Below are positions 36,980-47,204 of a stretch of 61,452 nucleotides of DNA, piece by piece. Numbering within the stretch: the stretch's first letter is position 1; each line of letters begins with the position of its first letter. Under the pieces are notes generated by a model, which saw only the letters and a list, made by a program, of their open reading frames with translations, was not told the DNA's origin and did not search any database. Source of the DNA: an uncultured Flaviramulus sp. (GTDB lineage: Bacteria; Bacteroidota; Bacteroidia; Flavobacteriales; Flavobacteriaceae); assembly GCA_947487155.1 (NCBI GenBank), contig CANKVS010000019.1:1-61452 (forward strand). Reading direction: 5' to 3'. Both the position numbers and the translations under genes were made by a program.

Positions 36980-38773
36980 CTAGTGCTGTAATTCTTCTTC
37001 TCCGTCTTTTAAAGGGATATTTTGAGGAACAAAATCGTCATCATGTCCTGGTTTACTATAATCGTAAGCCCAACGGTGTACGTGAGGTATTTCACCTTCC
37101 CAGTTACCGTGAATATGCTTAATAGGGGCAGTCCACTCTAAAGTTGTAGAACGCCATGGATTTTGAGTTGTTTTCTTTCCGAAGAAAATACTACTAAAAA
37201 AGTTATATAAGTAAACTAACTGTACTACACCACCAATTAAAGCAAAAATGGTAATAATAACATTTACATTTGCTAAATCATCAAACAATGGGAAATTACT
37301 ATTGGTATAATAACGACGTGGTAATCCTGCCATACCAATAAAGTGCATTGGGAAGAATACACCATAAGCACAAACTGCAGTTACCCAAAAGTGAATATAA
37401 CCAAGATTTTTGTTAAGCATACGCCCAAACATTTTTGGATACCAATGATAAATACCAGCAAACATACCATACAATGCAGATATACCCATTACTAAATGGA
37501 AGTGAGCTACTACAAAATAGGTATCGTGAACATTAATATCTAAAGCAGAATCTCCTAAAATAATTCCTGTTAAACCTCCTGTGATAAATGTAGATACAAA
37601 ACCAATAGAAAATAACATGGCGGGATTCATCTGTAAATTACCTTTCCAGAGTGTGGTTATCCAGTTAAAGGCTTTTACTGCTGATGGTATGGCAATTAAT
37701 AAGGTTGTAAATGTAAACACAGAACCTAAGAACGGATTCATACCTGAGATAAACATATGGTGACCCCATACAATGGTTGATAAAAATGCAATGGCTAATA
37801 TAGAAGCAATCATCGCACGGTAACCAAATATAGGTTTACGCGAACTTGATGCCATAATTTCGGAAACAAGTCCCATGGCTGGTAATATTACAATATAAAC
37901 CTCAGGGTGACCTAAGAACCAAAATAAGTGTTCAAACAATACAGGAGATCCGCCTTGATAATGCAAAACTTCACCTTGTATAAAAATATCTGATAAGAAG
38001 AATGATGTTCCAAAACTTCTATCCATTATTAATAATAAGGCTGCAGATAATAATACAGGGAACGATACCACACCAATAATAGCAGTTACAAAAAACGCCC
38101 AAATTGTTAACGGAAGTCTTGTCATAGACATTCCTTTTGTACGTAAATTAATTACAGTTACAATATAGTTAAGCGAACCTAATAATGATGATGCAATAAA
38201 TATCGCCATAGATACTAACCAAAGCGTCATACCCATACCTGAACCACCTTGTGCCATTGGTAAAGCACTTAATGGTGGATAGATAGTCCATCCAGCAGAT
38301 GCTGGTCCTGCTTCAACAAATAATGAAATCACCATGATTACACTCGATAAAAAGAATAACCAGTACGATACCATATTTAAAAAACCTGATGCCATATCGC
38401 GTGCACCAATTTGCAACGGAATTAATAAGTTACTAAACGTACCACTTAATCCTGCTGTTAATACAAAGAATACCATGATGGTACCATGTATTGTAACAAG
38501 GGCTAAATAAATATCGGCATCCATAACGCCATCTGGTGCCCATTTTCCTAATAAAGCTTCAAATAATACATTTGGTTCTTCTGGCCATGCAATTTGCATA
38601 CGGAACATTAATGACATTAATACACCAATAATTCCCATAATAGTACCTGTAATTAGATACTGTTTTGCAATCATTTTATGGTCTTGACTAAATATATATT
38701 TAGTAACAAACGTTTCTTTATGATGATGTCCGTGGTCGTCGTCGTGAGCGTGGTTATCTGCGTGTGCTGACAT
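36980..38773 (-). CDS. coxA: Cytochrome c oxidase subunit I
   Basis: 597 residues, twelve or so membrane helices. Ligand motifs: heme a His in VTIHGTIMVFF, CuB His-Tyr in GHPEVYIVILP, the HH pair in WGHHMF, and heme a3/heme a His in HDTYFVVAHFHLVMG. The GHPEVY glutamate fits an A1-type proton-pumping enzyme. The N-terminus is His/Asp-rich (HAHDDDHGHHH), as is common in Bacteroidota. It receives electrons via subunit II and reduces oxygen. Last gene of the act-cox operon. Confidence 0.95.
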   Translation of the reverse strand: MSAHADNHAHDDDHGHHHKETFVTKYIFSQDHKMIAKQYLITGTIMGIIGVLMSLMFRMQIAWPEEPNVLFEALLGKWAPDGVMDADIYLALVTIHGTIMVFFVLTAGLSGTFSNLLIPLQIGARDMASGFLNMVSYWLFFLSSVIMVISLFVEAGPASAGWTIYPPLSALPMAQGGSGMGMTLWLVSMAIFIASSLLGSLNYIVTVINLRTKGMSMTRLPLTIWAFFVTAIIGVVSFPVLLSAALLLIMDRSFGTSFFLSDIFIQGEVLHYQGGSPVLFEHLFWFLGHPEVYIVILPAMGLVSEIMASSSRKPIFGYRAMIASILAIAFLSTIVWGHHMFISGMNPFLGSVFTFTTLLIAIPSAVKAFNWITTLWKGNLQMNPAMLFSIGFVSTFITGGLTGIILGDSALDINVHDTYFVVAHFHLVMGISALYGMFAGIYHWYPKMFGRMLNKNLGYIHFWVTAVCAYGVFFPMHFIGMAGLPRRYYTNSNFPLFDDLANVNVIITIFALIGGVVQLVYLYNFFSSIFFGKKTTQNPWRSTTLEWTAPIKHIHGNWEGEIPHVHRWAYDYSKPGHDDDFVPQNIPLKDGEEELQH

Positions 38774-38800
38774 AATCTTATATCGTTTTTATCTTTTAAA

Positions 38801-39874
38801 TTAGTTAATTAGAGAGTTTTTGAATTCTTTTTGCTCACTTATCCAAGCATCATATTCTTCTTGAGTTTCTACAATTATTTTCATTTGCATATTGTAGTGA
38901 GACTTTCCACAAATTTTATTACATAGTAATAAGTAATCAAATTCGTAACGTTCTAAGGGTTCTTCACCTTTAGCAACTAGTGGTTTACTATTTTCAACTC
39001 TAATCTTGTTAATGTTTGCAACTTTCTCAAGCATTTCGGGTGTTTGCCTCATATCGGCAGTGGTTACCGTTGGTGTAAAACCAAACTGGGTAATCATACC
39101 GGGCACACAGTTCATTTGTGCTCTAAAGTGTGGCATATAAGCAGAGTGTAACACATCTTGAGAGCGCATTTTAAATAGTACTGGTTTCCCAACGGGTAAA
39201 TGCAACTCTGTTGTAATAATATCATCTTGAGCATTAGGATCTGCTTCATCTATACCCAAAATATTAGCACGATCAATATCAATTAAACGCACATTAGCTT
39301 TTCCTAAAGTATTATCTACTCCAGCATATCTAGCTTTCCAGTTAAACTGTTGTGCATATAATTCTACTACTAATGTGTCTTCAGTTTCTTCTACACTTGT
39401 AATATCAATCCAAGTATTTAATCCGTAAATAATTAATCCTGCCAAAACAATTACAGGAATGATTGTCCAAATGGCTTCTAACTTATTATTATCGGCAAAA
39501 AATAAGGCTTTCTTTCCTTTTTCACCTTTATATTTAAAAGCAAAATAGTGTAATAAAAATTGTGTAATGGTTTGTACAATAAAAATGATTACAAAAGAGA
39601 TAATCATTAAATTATCGATAGTTGGACCATGTTCTGAAGCAGAATTAGACATTAAAGGTAGGTCGCCCCATTTAACAAAACACACAATGGTAATAATATA
39701 AATGAACGCTAAAAAGCCCATCATTAAATAACCATTTAACGTGTTGTCCTTATCTGTGGCAACTCCAGGTGTTTCATTCTCGTTTTTGGCTTGTGCCAAA
39801 TCGAAAATCTTAACCATTTGCCATATGGCAACTGAAATAAATACTAAAACTATAATTGTTAATAAAGCAGTCAT
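38801..39874 (-). CDS. coxB: Cytochrome c oxidase subunit II
   Basis: 357 residues with an extra N-terminal membrane helix (~2-22) before the usual ones (~50, ~90 and ~140-155). The soluble domain has a complete CuA site: the His in DVLHSAYMPHF and CNKICGKSHYNM (C-x3-C-x3-H-x2-M). No CxxCH, so no fused cytochrome c. Takes electrons from the alternative complex III cytochromes and passes them to subunit I. Lies 27 bases before coxA. Confidence 0.94.
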   Translation of the reverse strand: MTALLTIIVLVFISVAIWQMVKIFDLAQAKNENETPGVATDKDNTLNGYLMMGFLAFIYIITIVCFVKWGDLPLMSNSASEHGPTIDNLMIISFVIIFIVQTITQFLLHYFAFKYKGEKGKKALFFADNNKLEAIWTIIPVIVLAGLIIYGLNTWIDITSVEETEDTLVVELYAQQFNWKARYAGVDNTLGKANVRLIDIDRANILGIDEADPNAQDDIITTELHLPVGKPVLFKMRSQDVLHSAYMPHFRAQMNCVPGMITQFGFTPTVTTADMRQTPEMLEKVANINKIRVENSKPLVAKGEEPLERYEFDYLLLCNKICGKSHYNMQMKIIVETQEEYDAWISEQKEFKNSLIN

Positions 39875-39904
39875 TGGTATCGTTCGTCTTTATTTATATC
39901 TTAA

Positions 39905-41254
39905 TTAATAATGAAATTCTTCGCTTTCTTTTCTAAAAGGGTATCTTTTTACTAGTAACGGAGCTTTTGTAAGCGCAGTAAATACTATGAATATGAATAA
40001 CCCAGCAAAAAGCAATATTGAACTTATTTCTGGAATTCCTATAGACCATCTATCACCAACTGTTGCTGGCATAATCATATTGAAAATATCAATATAATGT
40101 CCTGCTAATATGACTAAACCTGCCATGACTACAAACCATGGAACACGTTTGTAATCTGCATTCATTAACATTAATATTGGGAATACAAAATTCATAACTA
40201 CCATACCTAAAAATGGTAATTGATAATCTTGGAAACGCGTTACAAAATACGTTACCTCTTCTGGAATGTTTGAATACCAGATTAACATAAATTGTGAGAA
40301 CCATAGATATGTCCAGAAAATACTAAAGGCGAACATAAATTTTGCTACATCGTGTAAGTGATTTTCGTTTACAAACTCTAATTGTCCTTTAGATTTTAAG
40401 TATAGCGTAATTAAAGCTAATACTGTTATTCCACTTACAAACATACTGGCAAATACATACCACCCAAATAATGTTGAAAACCAGTGCGGATCTACACTCA
40501 TTATCCAATCCCAAGACATCATAGATTCTGTATAAATAAAGAATACTAAGAATCCTGCTGTAATACGGAATGATTTTTTAAAGTTTCTGTTATCTTCTGC
40601 TGTATCTTGAGCGATTGAAAATTTACGTGAAAAATGACGGTATAAACTCCATCCTGCTATAAATATAAGCGCACGAATAATAAATCCTGTTTTATTTAAC
40701 CATCCGGATTTCCCTGCTACTAAAGCATCGTATTTATCACTCTCTGGATTAATCATATCTGGATTCATCCAAACAAAAATATGATCTCCTGAAAATATTG
40801 CTATAGCCACTACTATTAAAGCACCTGGTAATAAATAAGCTGTCATGCCTTCCATAACTCTAAATAATACTGGAGACCACCCTGCTTGTGATGCAATTTG
40901 AATGGCATAAAAGGCTAAAATTCCTAAAGCAATCATCATAAAGAAGAATGCTGCAACATATAATGCAGACCAAGGTCTGTTGTGTATTTGGTGCATAACG
41001 TGTTCTGCATGAGCATCACCATGATGCGCATCATCTGCGTGTGCAACTTCTCCATGTTCTCCATGAGAATCTGCAACAACATGTGTTGCTTCTTCAGCGT
41101 GACCTCCGCCATGACCTGAAGCTTCTTCTGTAAGCATCGTTTTTACATCGTCTAAAGATTTATGAGATGTCATAAAACCATATCCAACTCCTAATGCTCC
41201 TAAAATCATTAGTATGAAAGAAAATGTCTTTAATTTATTTGAAAATGTGTACAT
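39905..41254 (-). CDS. actF: Alternative complex III subunit ActF
   Basis: 449 residues, about ten membrane helices, matching the quinol:cytochrome c oxidoreductase integral subunit (NrfD-like but lacking a PSrC signature of its own). A His/Glu/Ala-rich segment (~47-92, with HGGGH and HHGDAHAEH) fills the first loop and could bind metal ions; that is only a suggestion. Thirty bases before coxB. Confidence 0.9.
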   Translation of the reverse strand: MYTFSNKLKTFSFILMILGALGVGYGFMTSHKSLDDVKTMLTEEASGHGGGHAEEATHVVADSHGEHGEVAHADDAHHGDAHAEHVMHQIHNRPWSALYVAAFFFMMIALGILAFYAIQIASQAGWSPVLFRVMEGMTAYLLPGALIVVAIAIFSGDHIFVWMNPDMINPESDKYDALVAGKSGWLNKTGFIIRALIFIAGWSLYRHFSRKFSIAQDTAEDNRNFKKSFRITAGFLVFFIYTESMMSWDWIMSVDPHWFSTLFGWYVFASMFVSGITVLALITLYLKSKGQLEFVNENHLHDVAKFMFAFSIFWTYLWFSQFMLIWYSNIPEEVTYFVTRFQDYQLPFLGMVVMNFVFPILMLMNADYKRVPWFVVMAGLVILAGHYIDIFNMIMPATVGDRWSIGIPEISSILLFAGLFIFIVFTALTKAPLLVKRYPFRKESEEFHY

Positions 41255-41274
41255 ATCTATATAATCTTATCGTC

Positions 41275-41826
41275 TTACTTTTCTAAATCTGCTTTCAACT
41301 TTAACACGTATGATACTACTTGCCAACGTTCTTCTTCTTTTAATTGGTTTGCATAAGAACCCATAGCATTTTTACCATAATAAATAGTATGGTAAATACT
41401 ACCTTCGGTTATTGCTCTTCCAGCATCAGCATAACTTGGTATACCTAAAATCTTTTCGCGTTTTACCAAATTACCTTGGCCATCACCTTTATTACCATGA
41501 CATATACCGCAGTAAATATCATATAGTTCTTTCCCTCTAGCTAAATCTACTTGTGTAGAGTCTAATGGACTTTTTAATGTTGCTTTTGCTAATTCGTAAC
41601 CTTCAGTAGTCCCATCAATATCAAAAGGAATATATCCTCTTGCCACAGAACCTTCTGCTGGTAATTGTGCTTCTATACCGTTTTGGAAAGCTGCTTCTCC
41701 GTAAGTTTCATACCCCACAGATTCATACATGTTAGGCATGAATTGGTAGTTTGGAGCTGTACTCTTGTTACAAGATACGGCTACAAATACAAGGGCTAAT
41801 ACTAATATTTTAATTAAGCTCTTCAT
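41275..41826 (-). CDS. actE: Alternative complex III subunit ActE, monoheme cytochrome c lipoprotein
   Basis: About 183 residues from ATG 41826 (MKSLIKILVLALVFVAVSC), which gives a clean lipobox VAVSC. ATGs further upstream (41838, 41865) lie inside actD and are less likely. A single heme site YCGICHG (~105-110) and a Met ligand candidate in KNAMGSY. It relays electrons from the complex towards the oxidase. The ATG is separated from the actD stop by one base. Confidence 0.92.
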   Translation of the reverse strand: MKSLIKILVLALVFVAVSCNKSTAPNYQFMPNMYESVGYETYGEAAFQNGIEAQLPAEGSVARGYIPFDIDGTTEGYELAKATLKSPLDSTQVDLARGKELYDIYCGICHGNKGDGQGNLVKREKILGIPSYADAGRAITEGSIYHTIYYGKNAMGSYANQLKEEERWQVVSYVLKLKADLEK

Positions 41827-41827
41827 A

Positions 41828-42364
41828 TTAATGTCCATCTTCTTTATCAATAATATTAATCTCAACTGCTCCAGTGTCTTTAAGCAAATTTTCTAAATCA
41901 CTTTCATTTCCATGAACCGCTATTTCCATTAAAAAATGATCGTCTGTTGTTCTTGGATCTGGATTTTCAGCATTTTTAAATGGCCACATTCTACTACGTA
42001 AATAAAAGGTGATAACCATTAAGTGAGCCGCAAAAAATACCGTTAGCTCAAACATAATTGGTACAAATGCTGGCATATTTTCTATATAACTAAAGCTTGG
42101 TTTTCCTCCAATGTTTTGAGGCCAATCTTCAATCATTATAAAGTTCATCATTAAAATTGCCACTGTTAAACCAACTAAACCGTACATAAATGCTGTAATA
42201 GCAATACGTGTTGGTTCTAAACCCATTGCTTTGTCTAGCCCGTGTACCGGAAATGGTGTGTAAATTTCTTCTATATGATGTTTTTCTGCCTTAACTTTTT
42301 TAACAGCCGACATTAATACATCATCATCCGTATAAATAGCGTGAATTACTTTTGAAGCTTCCAT
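41828..42364 (-). CDS. actD: Alternative complex III subunit ActD (DUF3341)
   Basis: 178 residues with two membrane helices (~60-78 and ~95-120) after a soluble N-terminal region (KVIHAIYTDDDVLMSAV). The DUF3341 family forms the ActD subunit, which packs against the quinone-binding subunits. It lies nine bases after actC. Confidence 0.9.
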   Translation of the reverse strand: MEASKVIHAIYTDDDVLMSAVKKVKAEKHHIEEIYTPFPVHGLDKAMGLEPTRIAITAFMYGLVGLTVAILMMNFIMIEDWPQNIGGKPSFSYIENMPAFVPIMFELTVFFAAHLMVITFYLRSRMWPFKNAENPDPRTTDDHFLMEIAVHGNESDLENLLKDTGAVEINIIDKEDGH

Positions 42365-42373
42365 ATGCTACCC

Positions 42374-43825
42374 TTAGTTTTTTGTTTCTTTATTATTATC
42401 ACCAGAAGTTCTTGCATCGGTTCCAGTTCCTACTAAACTATCACCTCTTTCTCTAATTTTCTTATAGCGTTCTCCAGATGATTTTAAAATTGTTTTAACC
42501 TCTGCCTGTGCAATTACAGGAAATGTTCTTGAGTACAATAAGAATAGTACGAAGAAGAATCCTATAGTTCCTATAAATATTCCAATATCTACAAATGTAG
42601 GTGAGAACATGGTCCATGACGATGGTAAGTAATCTCTATGCAACGAGGTTACAATAATTACAAAACGCTCGAACCACATACCTATATTTACCACAATAGA
42701 GATAAAGAATGAGAACATGATACTTGTTCTTAGTTTTTTAAACCACATGAATTGTGGAGAGAATACGTTACAGGTCATCATCGCCCAATATGCCCACCAG
42801 TAAGGTCCAGTTGCTCTGTTTAAGAATGCATATTGTTCGTATTCTACACCAGAATACCAAGCAATAAACAACTCAGTAATATATGCTACACCTACTATAG
42901 AACCTGTAATCATGATTACAATGTTCATTAATTCGATGTGTTGTACTGTAATATAATCTTCAAGGTTACACACTTTTCTCATAATAATAAGAAGTGTATT
43001 TACCATGGCAAATCCTGAGAATACTGCTCCTGCAACAAAGTAAGGTGGAAATATAGTGGTGTGCCAACCAGGGATAACCGATGTTGCGAAGTCAAACGAT
43101 ACAATAGTATGTACAGAAAGTACAAGTGGTGTTGCTAAACCTGCAAGTACCAAAGATACTTCTTCAAAACGTTGCCAGTCTTTTGCTCTACCAGACCATC
43201 CAAAACTCAACAAAGCGTATATTTTCTTTTGAAATGGCTTAATTGCTCTATCTCTAAGCATTGCAAAATCGGGTAATAAACCAGTCCACCAGAATACTAA
43301 TGACACCGATAAATATGTTGAAATTGCAAATACATCCCAAAGTAATGGTGAGTTAAAGTTTACCCATAACGAACCAAATTGATTTGGAATTGGTAATACC
43401 CAATAGCCTAACCAAGGACGACCCATATGAATTATTGGGAATAACCCTGCTTGTACTACCGAGAAAATAGTCATTGCTTCTGCAGAACGGTTAATCGCCA
43501 TTCTCCATTTTTGACGGAATAATAAAAGTACCGCAGAAATAAGTGTTCCTGCATGACCAATACCAACCCACCAAACGAAGTTAGTAATATCCCAAGCCCA
43601 ACCTACGGTTTTGTTTAAACCCCAAGTTCCAATACCTGTTGATATTGTGTAAATTATACATCCAATTCCCCAAAGAAAAGCAACAAGTGAAATAGAGAAT
43701 ACTATCCACCATGCTTTATTGGCTTTTCCTTCTACAGGTTTTGCTACATCCACAGTAACGTCGTGGTATGATTTTTCGCCTGTAACTAAAGGTCTTCTAA
43801 TAGGTGCTTCGTAATGAGACGCCAT
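42374..43825 (-). CDS. actC: Alternative complex III subunit ActC (NrfD/PsrC-like quinol-binding)
   Basis: 483 residues, about ten membrane helices of the NrfD/PsrC type, with WWVGIGHAGTLISAVLLLFRQKWR (~86-109 region) near the predicted quinol site. Oxidises menaquinol and passes electrons to the ActB iron-sulfur clusters. The last ~40 residues are charged and cytoplasmic (ERYKKIRERGD). Preceded by a 134-base spacer full of short tandem repeats. Confidence 0.92.
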   Translation of the reverse strand: MASHYEAPIRRPLVTGEKSYHDVTVDVAKPVEGKANKAWWIVFSISLVAFLWGIGCIIYTISTGIGTWGLNKTVGWAWDITNFVWWVGIGHAGTLISAVLLLFRQKWRMAINRSAEAMTIFSVVQAGLFPIIHMGRPWLGYWVLPIPNQFGSLWVNFNSPLLWDVFAISTYLSVSLVFWWTGLLPDFAMLRDRAIKPFQKKIYALLSFGWSGRAKDWQRFEEVSLVLAGLATPLVLSVHTIVSFDFATSVIPGWHTTIFPPYFVAGAVFSGFAMVNTLLIIMRKVCNLEDYITVQHIELMNIVIMITGSIVGVAYITELFIAWYSGVEYEQYAFLNRATGPYWWAYWAMMTCNVFSPQFMWFKKLRTSIMFSFFISIVVNIGMWFERFVIIVTSLHRDYLPSSWTMFSPTFVDIGIFIGTIGFFFVLFLLYSRTFPVIAQAEVKTILKSSGERYKKIRERGDSLVGTGTDARTSGDNNKETKN

Positions 43826-43826
43826 T

Positions 43827-43950
43827 TTTTATTGTTTATTTGTTTATTTGTTTAGAAGCTTATTTGTTCAGAAGCCTATTGTTTAGAAGTTATATTAGCG
43901 TTCAACTTTTAAACCTTTTAACTTTTCAACTTTTAAACCTTTTAACTTTT
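43827..43950. repeat. Tandem and low-complexity repeats between actB and actC
   Basis: Two identical 24-base units (43903-43926 and 43927-43950, built from CAACTTTT and AAACCTTTT) follow a run of TTTGTTTA/GTTTAGAAG-type repeats (43827-43890). They lie in the untranslated spacer between two co-transcribed genes. Confidence 0.85.
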
Positions 43951-43959
43951 TTATTTAAT

Positions 43960-46900
43960 TTATTCTTCAGTTGTATTTCTCACTTTGGTTTGATACTGCA
44001 CATTAGGCTTAGTACCAACACTTTCTAATAAGTGATACATACGATTATCTTCTTTAAGTTTTGCAACTTTACTGTGCGTATCGTTAATGTCTCCAAATAT
44101 CATAGCACCACTACTACATGCTGCAGAACATGCTGTTTGGAATTCTCCATCTTTAATTTCGCGACCGTCACGTTTAGCATCAAGAATGGTTTTTTGTGTC
44201 ATTTGAATACACATAGAACATTTTTCCATCACACCACGAGAACGAACAACCACATCTGGGTTTAATACCATACGCCCTAAATCATCATTCATATAATAAT
44301 CAAACTCATCGTTTCCATTATATAAGAACCAGTTAAAACGACGTACTTTATAAGGACAGTTGTTTGCACAATATCTAGTACCTACACAACGGTTATATGC
44401 CATATGGTTTTGACCTTGACGACCATGTGATGTTGCTGCCACAGGACAAACCGTTTCACAAGGGGCATGGTTACAATGCTGACACATTACAGGTTGGAAT
44501 GCTACTTGTGGATTTACCGAAGCGTTTTCCATTTCGCCAAACTCACTTAATGAACTTCCTAAACCAGAAATATTATCTTTTTTATCATTATCACCTTCAA
44601 AAGATTCTTCAGATGAATAATATCTATCAATACGTAACCAGTGCATATCACGACTACGACGTACTTCTGTTTTACCAACTACAGGCACATTGTTTTCAGC
44701 ATGACAAGCAATTACACAAGCGCCACAGCCTGTACAGGCATTTAAATCTACCGATAAGTTGAAGTGATGCCCAATAGAACGATCGAACTCATCCCATAAA
44801 TCAACTTCAGGAGACGTTACAGGAACAGGTTCATGATTTAAAGATACAGTTGGAACAGCATTCCAAACCTTTCTATCTCTAGTATTAAAAATCTCTAAAG
44901 TGGTTTCTTTAATAATATCACCACGGCCCATTAAGGTATTGTGCAACTGTACTGATGCAAATTCATGCTCGCCCGATGCAGCTTCAACAGTTACATTTTG
45001 AACTGTATTAAAACCATCATATAATGCATAGGCATTAACACCTGTTTGCATTTCTTCTTTTAAACCTAATGTTTTTCCGTAACCAAATGCTAATCCAACA
45101 GATCCTTTTGCTTGTCCTGGTTGAATCATTACTGGTGCTTTTACGGTTATGCCATTAACTGTAATATTAGCATAACTACCATTTAATGCACCGTCTGCAA
45201 CATGTGTATTAGTTAACCCCAAAGCATCTGCATCAGCTTTAGATATTGTTAAATAGTTATCCCAAGTTGCTCTTGTTAGCGGATCCGGAAATTCTTGTAA
45301 CCATGGGTTATTGGCTTGTTGCCCATCGCCCATGCCTATTTTGGTATATAATGTTAATTCTAAGCCTGAACCGGAATTAACAGATGAAGCTAAAGTATTT
45401 GCCGCATTTCCTGAAGGTGTTACCGTTTCCTCTGTTTCAGTAGATTCGGTAGTATCTTCTGTTTCTGTATCTATTGTTCCAACGTAAACACCATCGTGTA
45501 ATGCTTTATTGAAAGAACTCTCTCCTAAAATAGTAGTTCCCCAAGCCTCTTTTATATAATCATGGTAAGACACATCGTTTCCTGTCCACTTTAATAAAGC
45601 CTCTTGAAATTGTTTTGTGTCAAACAACGGACGAATAGTTGGTTGCGTTAACGCGTAGTGTCCTTTTTTAAGTTCAACATCGCCCCAAGATTCTAAATAA
45701 TGAGGTGCTGCTGCAATATAATTTGTAAGTGATGAGGTTTCATCTGCTTTTAAAGAAAAGGTTACAGATAAATCAACATTTTTCAAGCCTTCAACAAACT
45801 CTGAAGCATTTGGTAAGCTGTAAACTGGATTTACACCACTCATTATAATAGCTCCAACAGTACCAGCATTCATATCGGCAACTAATTTAGCAACCGCCTT
45901 ATCATTACCTTGCCTAGTTTTAATTGGTACTTTAGGATTGAACGCTTTAGAATTTAAAGCTTCATTTATTTCTAAAGCAACTGTTTGTGCGTTTACATCA
46001 TTAATTCCTGTAATTACAACACCATTACTTCCTGCTTTTTTAAGCTGAGAAGCAGCTTTACTAATAGCATCTGCAACATGTGATGGTAATTCTTTTGTAG
46101 CTACTGAAACACCTGTAATTAGACTATATAATTTAGCTAAAGCTGTTTTTTGCTCACTTGGTGTTAAGGGTACACGTTTATCTGCATTCGCTCCAGATAA
46201 AGACATGTTAGATTCAAATTGAATATGACGAGACATTTTTCCATTAGTTGGAATACGCCCTTTAGCATATCCTGAATCAAATCCGCCTCCTTGCCAATCG
46301 CCTAAGAAATCTGCACCAACAGAAACGATAGTCATCGCTTTAGAAAAATCGTAATTTGCTAATCCGCGTTCGCCATATTTTGTTTGAAACGCATCTAAAG
46401 CCGTTGATTCTGAAACAGCATCATAAACAACGTGACGTACATTACCATATTTTTCTTTGAACTCTGTAATTAATTTGCTTGTTGAAGGACTAGCAAAAGT
46501 TTGTGTTAATAACACAATATCTTTACCACTGCCTTTTAAGCTTTCTAATGTTTTTGTTGTGTCAGCATTAAATTCATCCCATGAAATAGATTCTTCACCT
46601 TTTCTAGGGCCTTGAACTCTTAAGCTATCGTACAATCCTAAAACCGATGCATTTACTCTAGCATTTGCATCGCCATTAGTTGCTGCTAAAGCATTGTTTT
46701 CAATTTTAATTGGACGACCTTCTCTGGTTTTTACTAAAACACTTGCGAAATCGAAACCATCTGCAATCGTTGTTGCATAATAATTAGCAACACCAGGGAT
46801 AATTTCGGTTGGTTGTACTACGTAAGGAATTGCCTTTTTAACAGGGCCTTCGCAAGCAGCAAGTGATGCTGCAGCAGTACTAAAACCTACGTATTTTAAG

Positions 46901-47064
46901 AAATCGCGACGCGTTGTTGATGTCTCCTCTAATGTCTCTTTATCACCTAAAAATTCATCGGTAGGAATCTCATTAACAAACTCGTTTTGTTTTAGCGTCT
47001 CAACAATAGAGCTATTTTCGTTTAGCTCTTCAACACTTTTCCAGTATTTCTTGTTTGATGACAT
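43960..47064 (-). CDS. actB: Alternative complex III subunit ActB, iron-sulfur protein
   Basis: 1034 residues. A twin-arginine-like signal (TTRRDFLKYVGFSTAAASLAAC, ~51-72) begins after an unusually long cytoplasmic extension, as in the TAT-variant group. The first two thirds resemble a molybdopterin oxidoreductase but, in this family, carry no cofactor. The C-terminal part has four ferredoxin-type cysteine clusters (CTGCGACVIACH; CQHCNHAPCETVCP; CVGTRYCANNCP; CSMCIQM with a distant C-x3-C). A Thr/Glu-rich low-complexity insert (TETEDTTESTETEE) lies at ~528. Passes electrons from quinol to the hemes. Confidence 0.93.
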   Translation of the reverse strand: MSSNKKYWKSVEELNENSSIVETLKQNEFVNEIPTDEFLGDKETLEETSTTRRDFLKYVGFSTAAASLAACEGPVKKAIPYVVQPTEIIPGVANYYATTIADGFDFASVLVKTREGRPIKIENNALAATNGDANARVNASVLGLYDSLRVQGPRKGEESISWDEFNADTTKTLESLKGSGKDIVLLTQTFASPSTSKLITEFKEKYGNVRHVVYDAVSESTALDAFQTKYGERGLANYDFSKAMTIVSVGADFLGDWQGGGFDSGYAKGRIPTNGKMSRHIQFESNMSLSGANADKRVPLTPSEQKTALAKLYSLITGVSVATKELPSHVADAISKAASQLKKAGSNGVVITGINDVNAQTVALEINEALNSKAFNPKVPIKTRQGNDKAVAKLVADMNAGTVGAIIMSGVNPVYSLPNASEFVEGLKNVDLSVTFSLKADETSSLTNYIAAAPHYLESWGDVELKKGHYALTQPTIRPLFDTKQFQEALLKWTGNDVSYHDYIKEAWGTTILGESSFNKALHDGVYVGTIDTETEDTTESTETEETVTPSGNAANTLASSVNSGSGLELTLYTKIGMGDGQQANNPWLQEFPDPLTRATWDNYLTISKADADALGLTNTHVADGALNGSYANITVNGITVKAPVMIQPGQAKGSVGLAFGYGKTLGLKEEMQTGVNAYALYDGFNTVQNVTVEAASGEHEFASVQLHNTLMGRGDIIKETTLEIFNTRDRKVWNAVPTVSLNHEPVPVTSPEVDLWDEFDRSIGHHFNLSVDLNACTGCGACVIACHAENNVPVVGKTEVRRSRDMHWLRIDRYYSSEESFEGDNDKKDNISGLGSSLSEFGEMENASVNPQVAFQPVMCQHCNHAPCETVCPVAATSHGRQGQNHMAYNRCVGTRYCANNCPYKVRRFNWFLYNGNDEFDYYMNDDLGRMVLNPDVVVRSRGVMEKCSMCIQMTQKTILDAKRDGREIKDGEFQTACSAACSSGAMIFGDINDTHSKVAKLKEDNRMYHLLESVGTKPNVQYQTKVRNTTEE

Positions 47065-47065
47065 A

Positions 47066-47195
47066 TTGTTTACTAGTTATTAGTTGTTAGTTATTGGTTG
47101 CTAGATGGTTCTAAAACCAAAACTTTTACTTTTTAATTATTTAAAGTTTTTCCGTCTTCACTTCGACTGTGCTCAGTGCTAACGCGGAAAAGAAA
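47066..47195. repeat. Low-complexity repeat and interspersed repeat between actA and actB
   Basis: TTAGTTATTGG/TTATTAGTTG-like direct repeats occupy 47070-47105. Next to the actA stop is a copy of the TTCGACTGTGCTCAGT repeat (about 47160-47177). Confidence 0.55.
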
Positions 47196-47204
47196 ACTAC
47201 ATTA

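Noticed and set aside
43804..44028. 74-codon plus-strand frame between actC and actB
   Set aside because: It is made of the low-complexity tandem repeats in the spacer and runs opposite actB.
43960..47064. A catalytic molybdoenzyme
   Set aside because: The large ActB subunit is homologous to molybdopterin oxidoreductases, but the operon is clearly alternative complex III, where this subunit is known to lack the cofactor.
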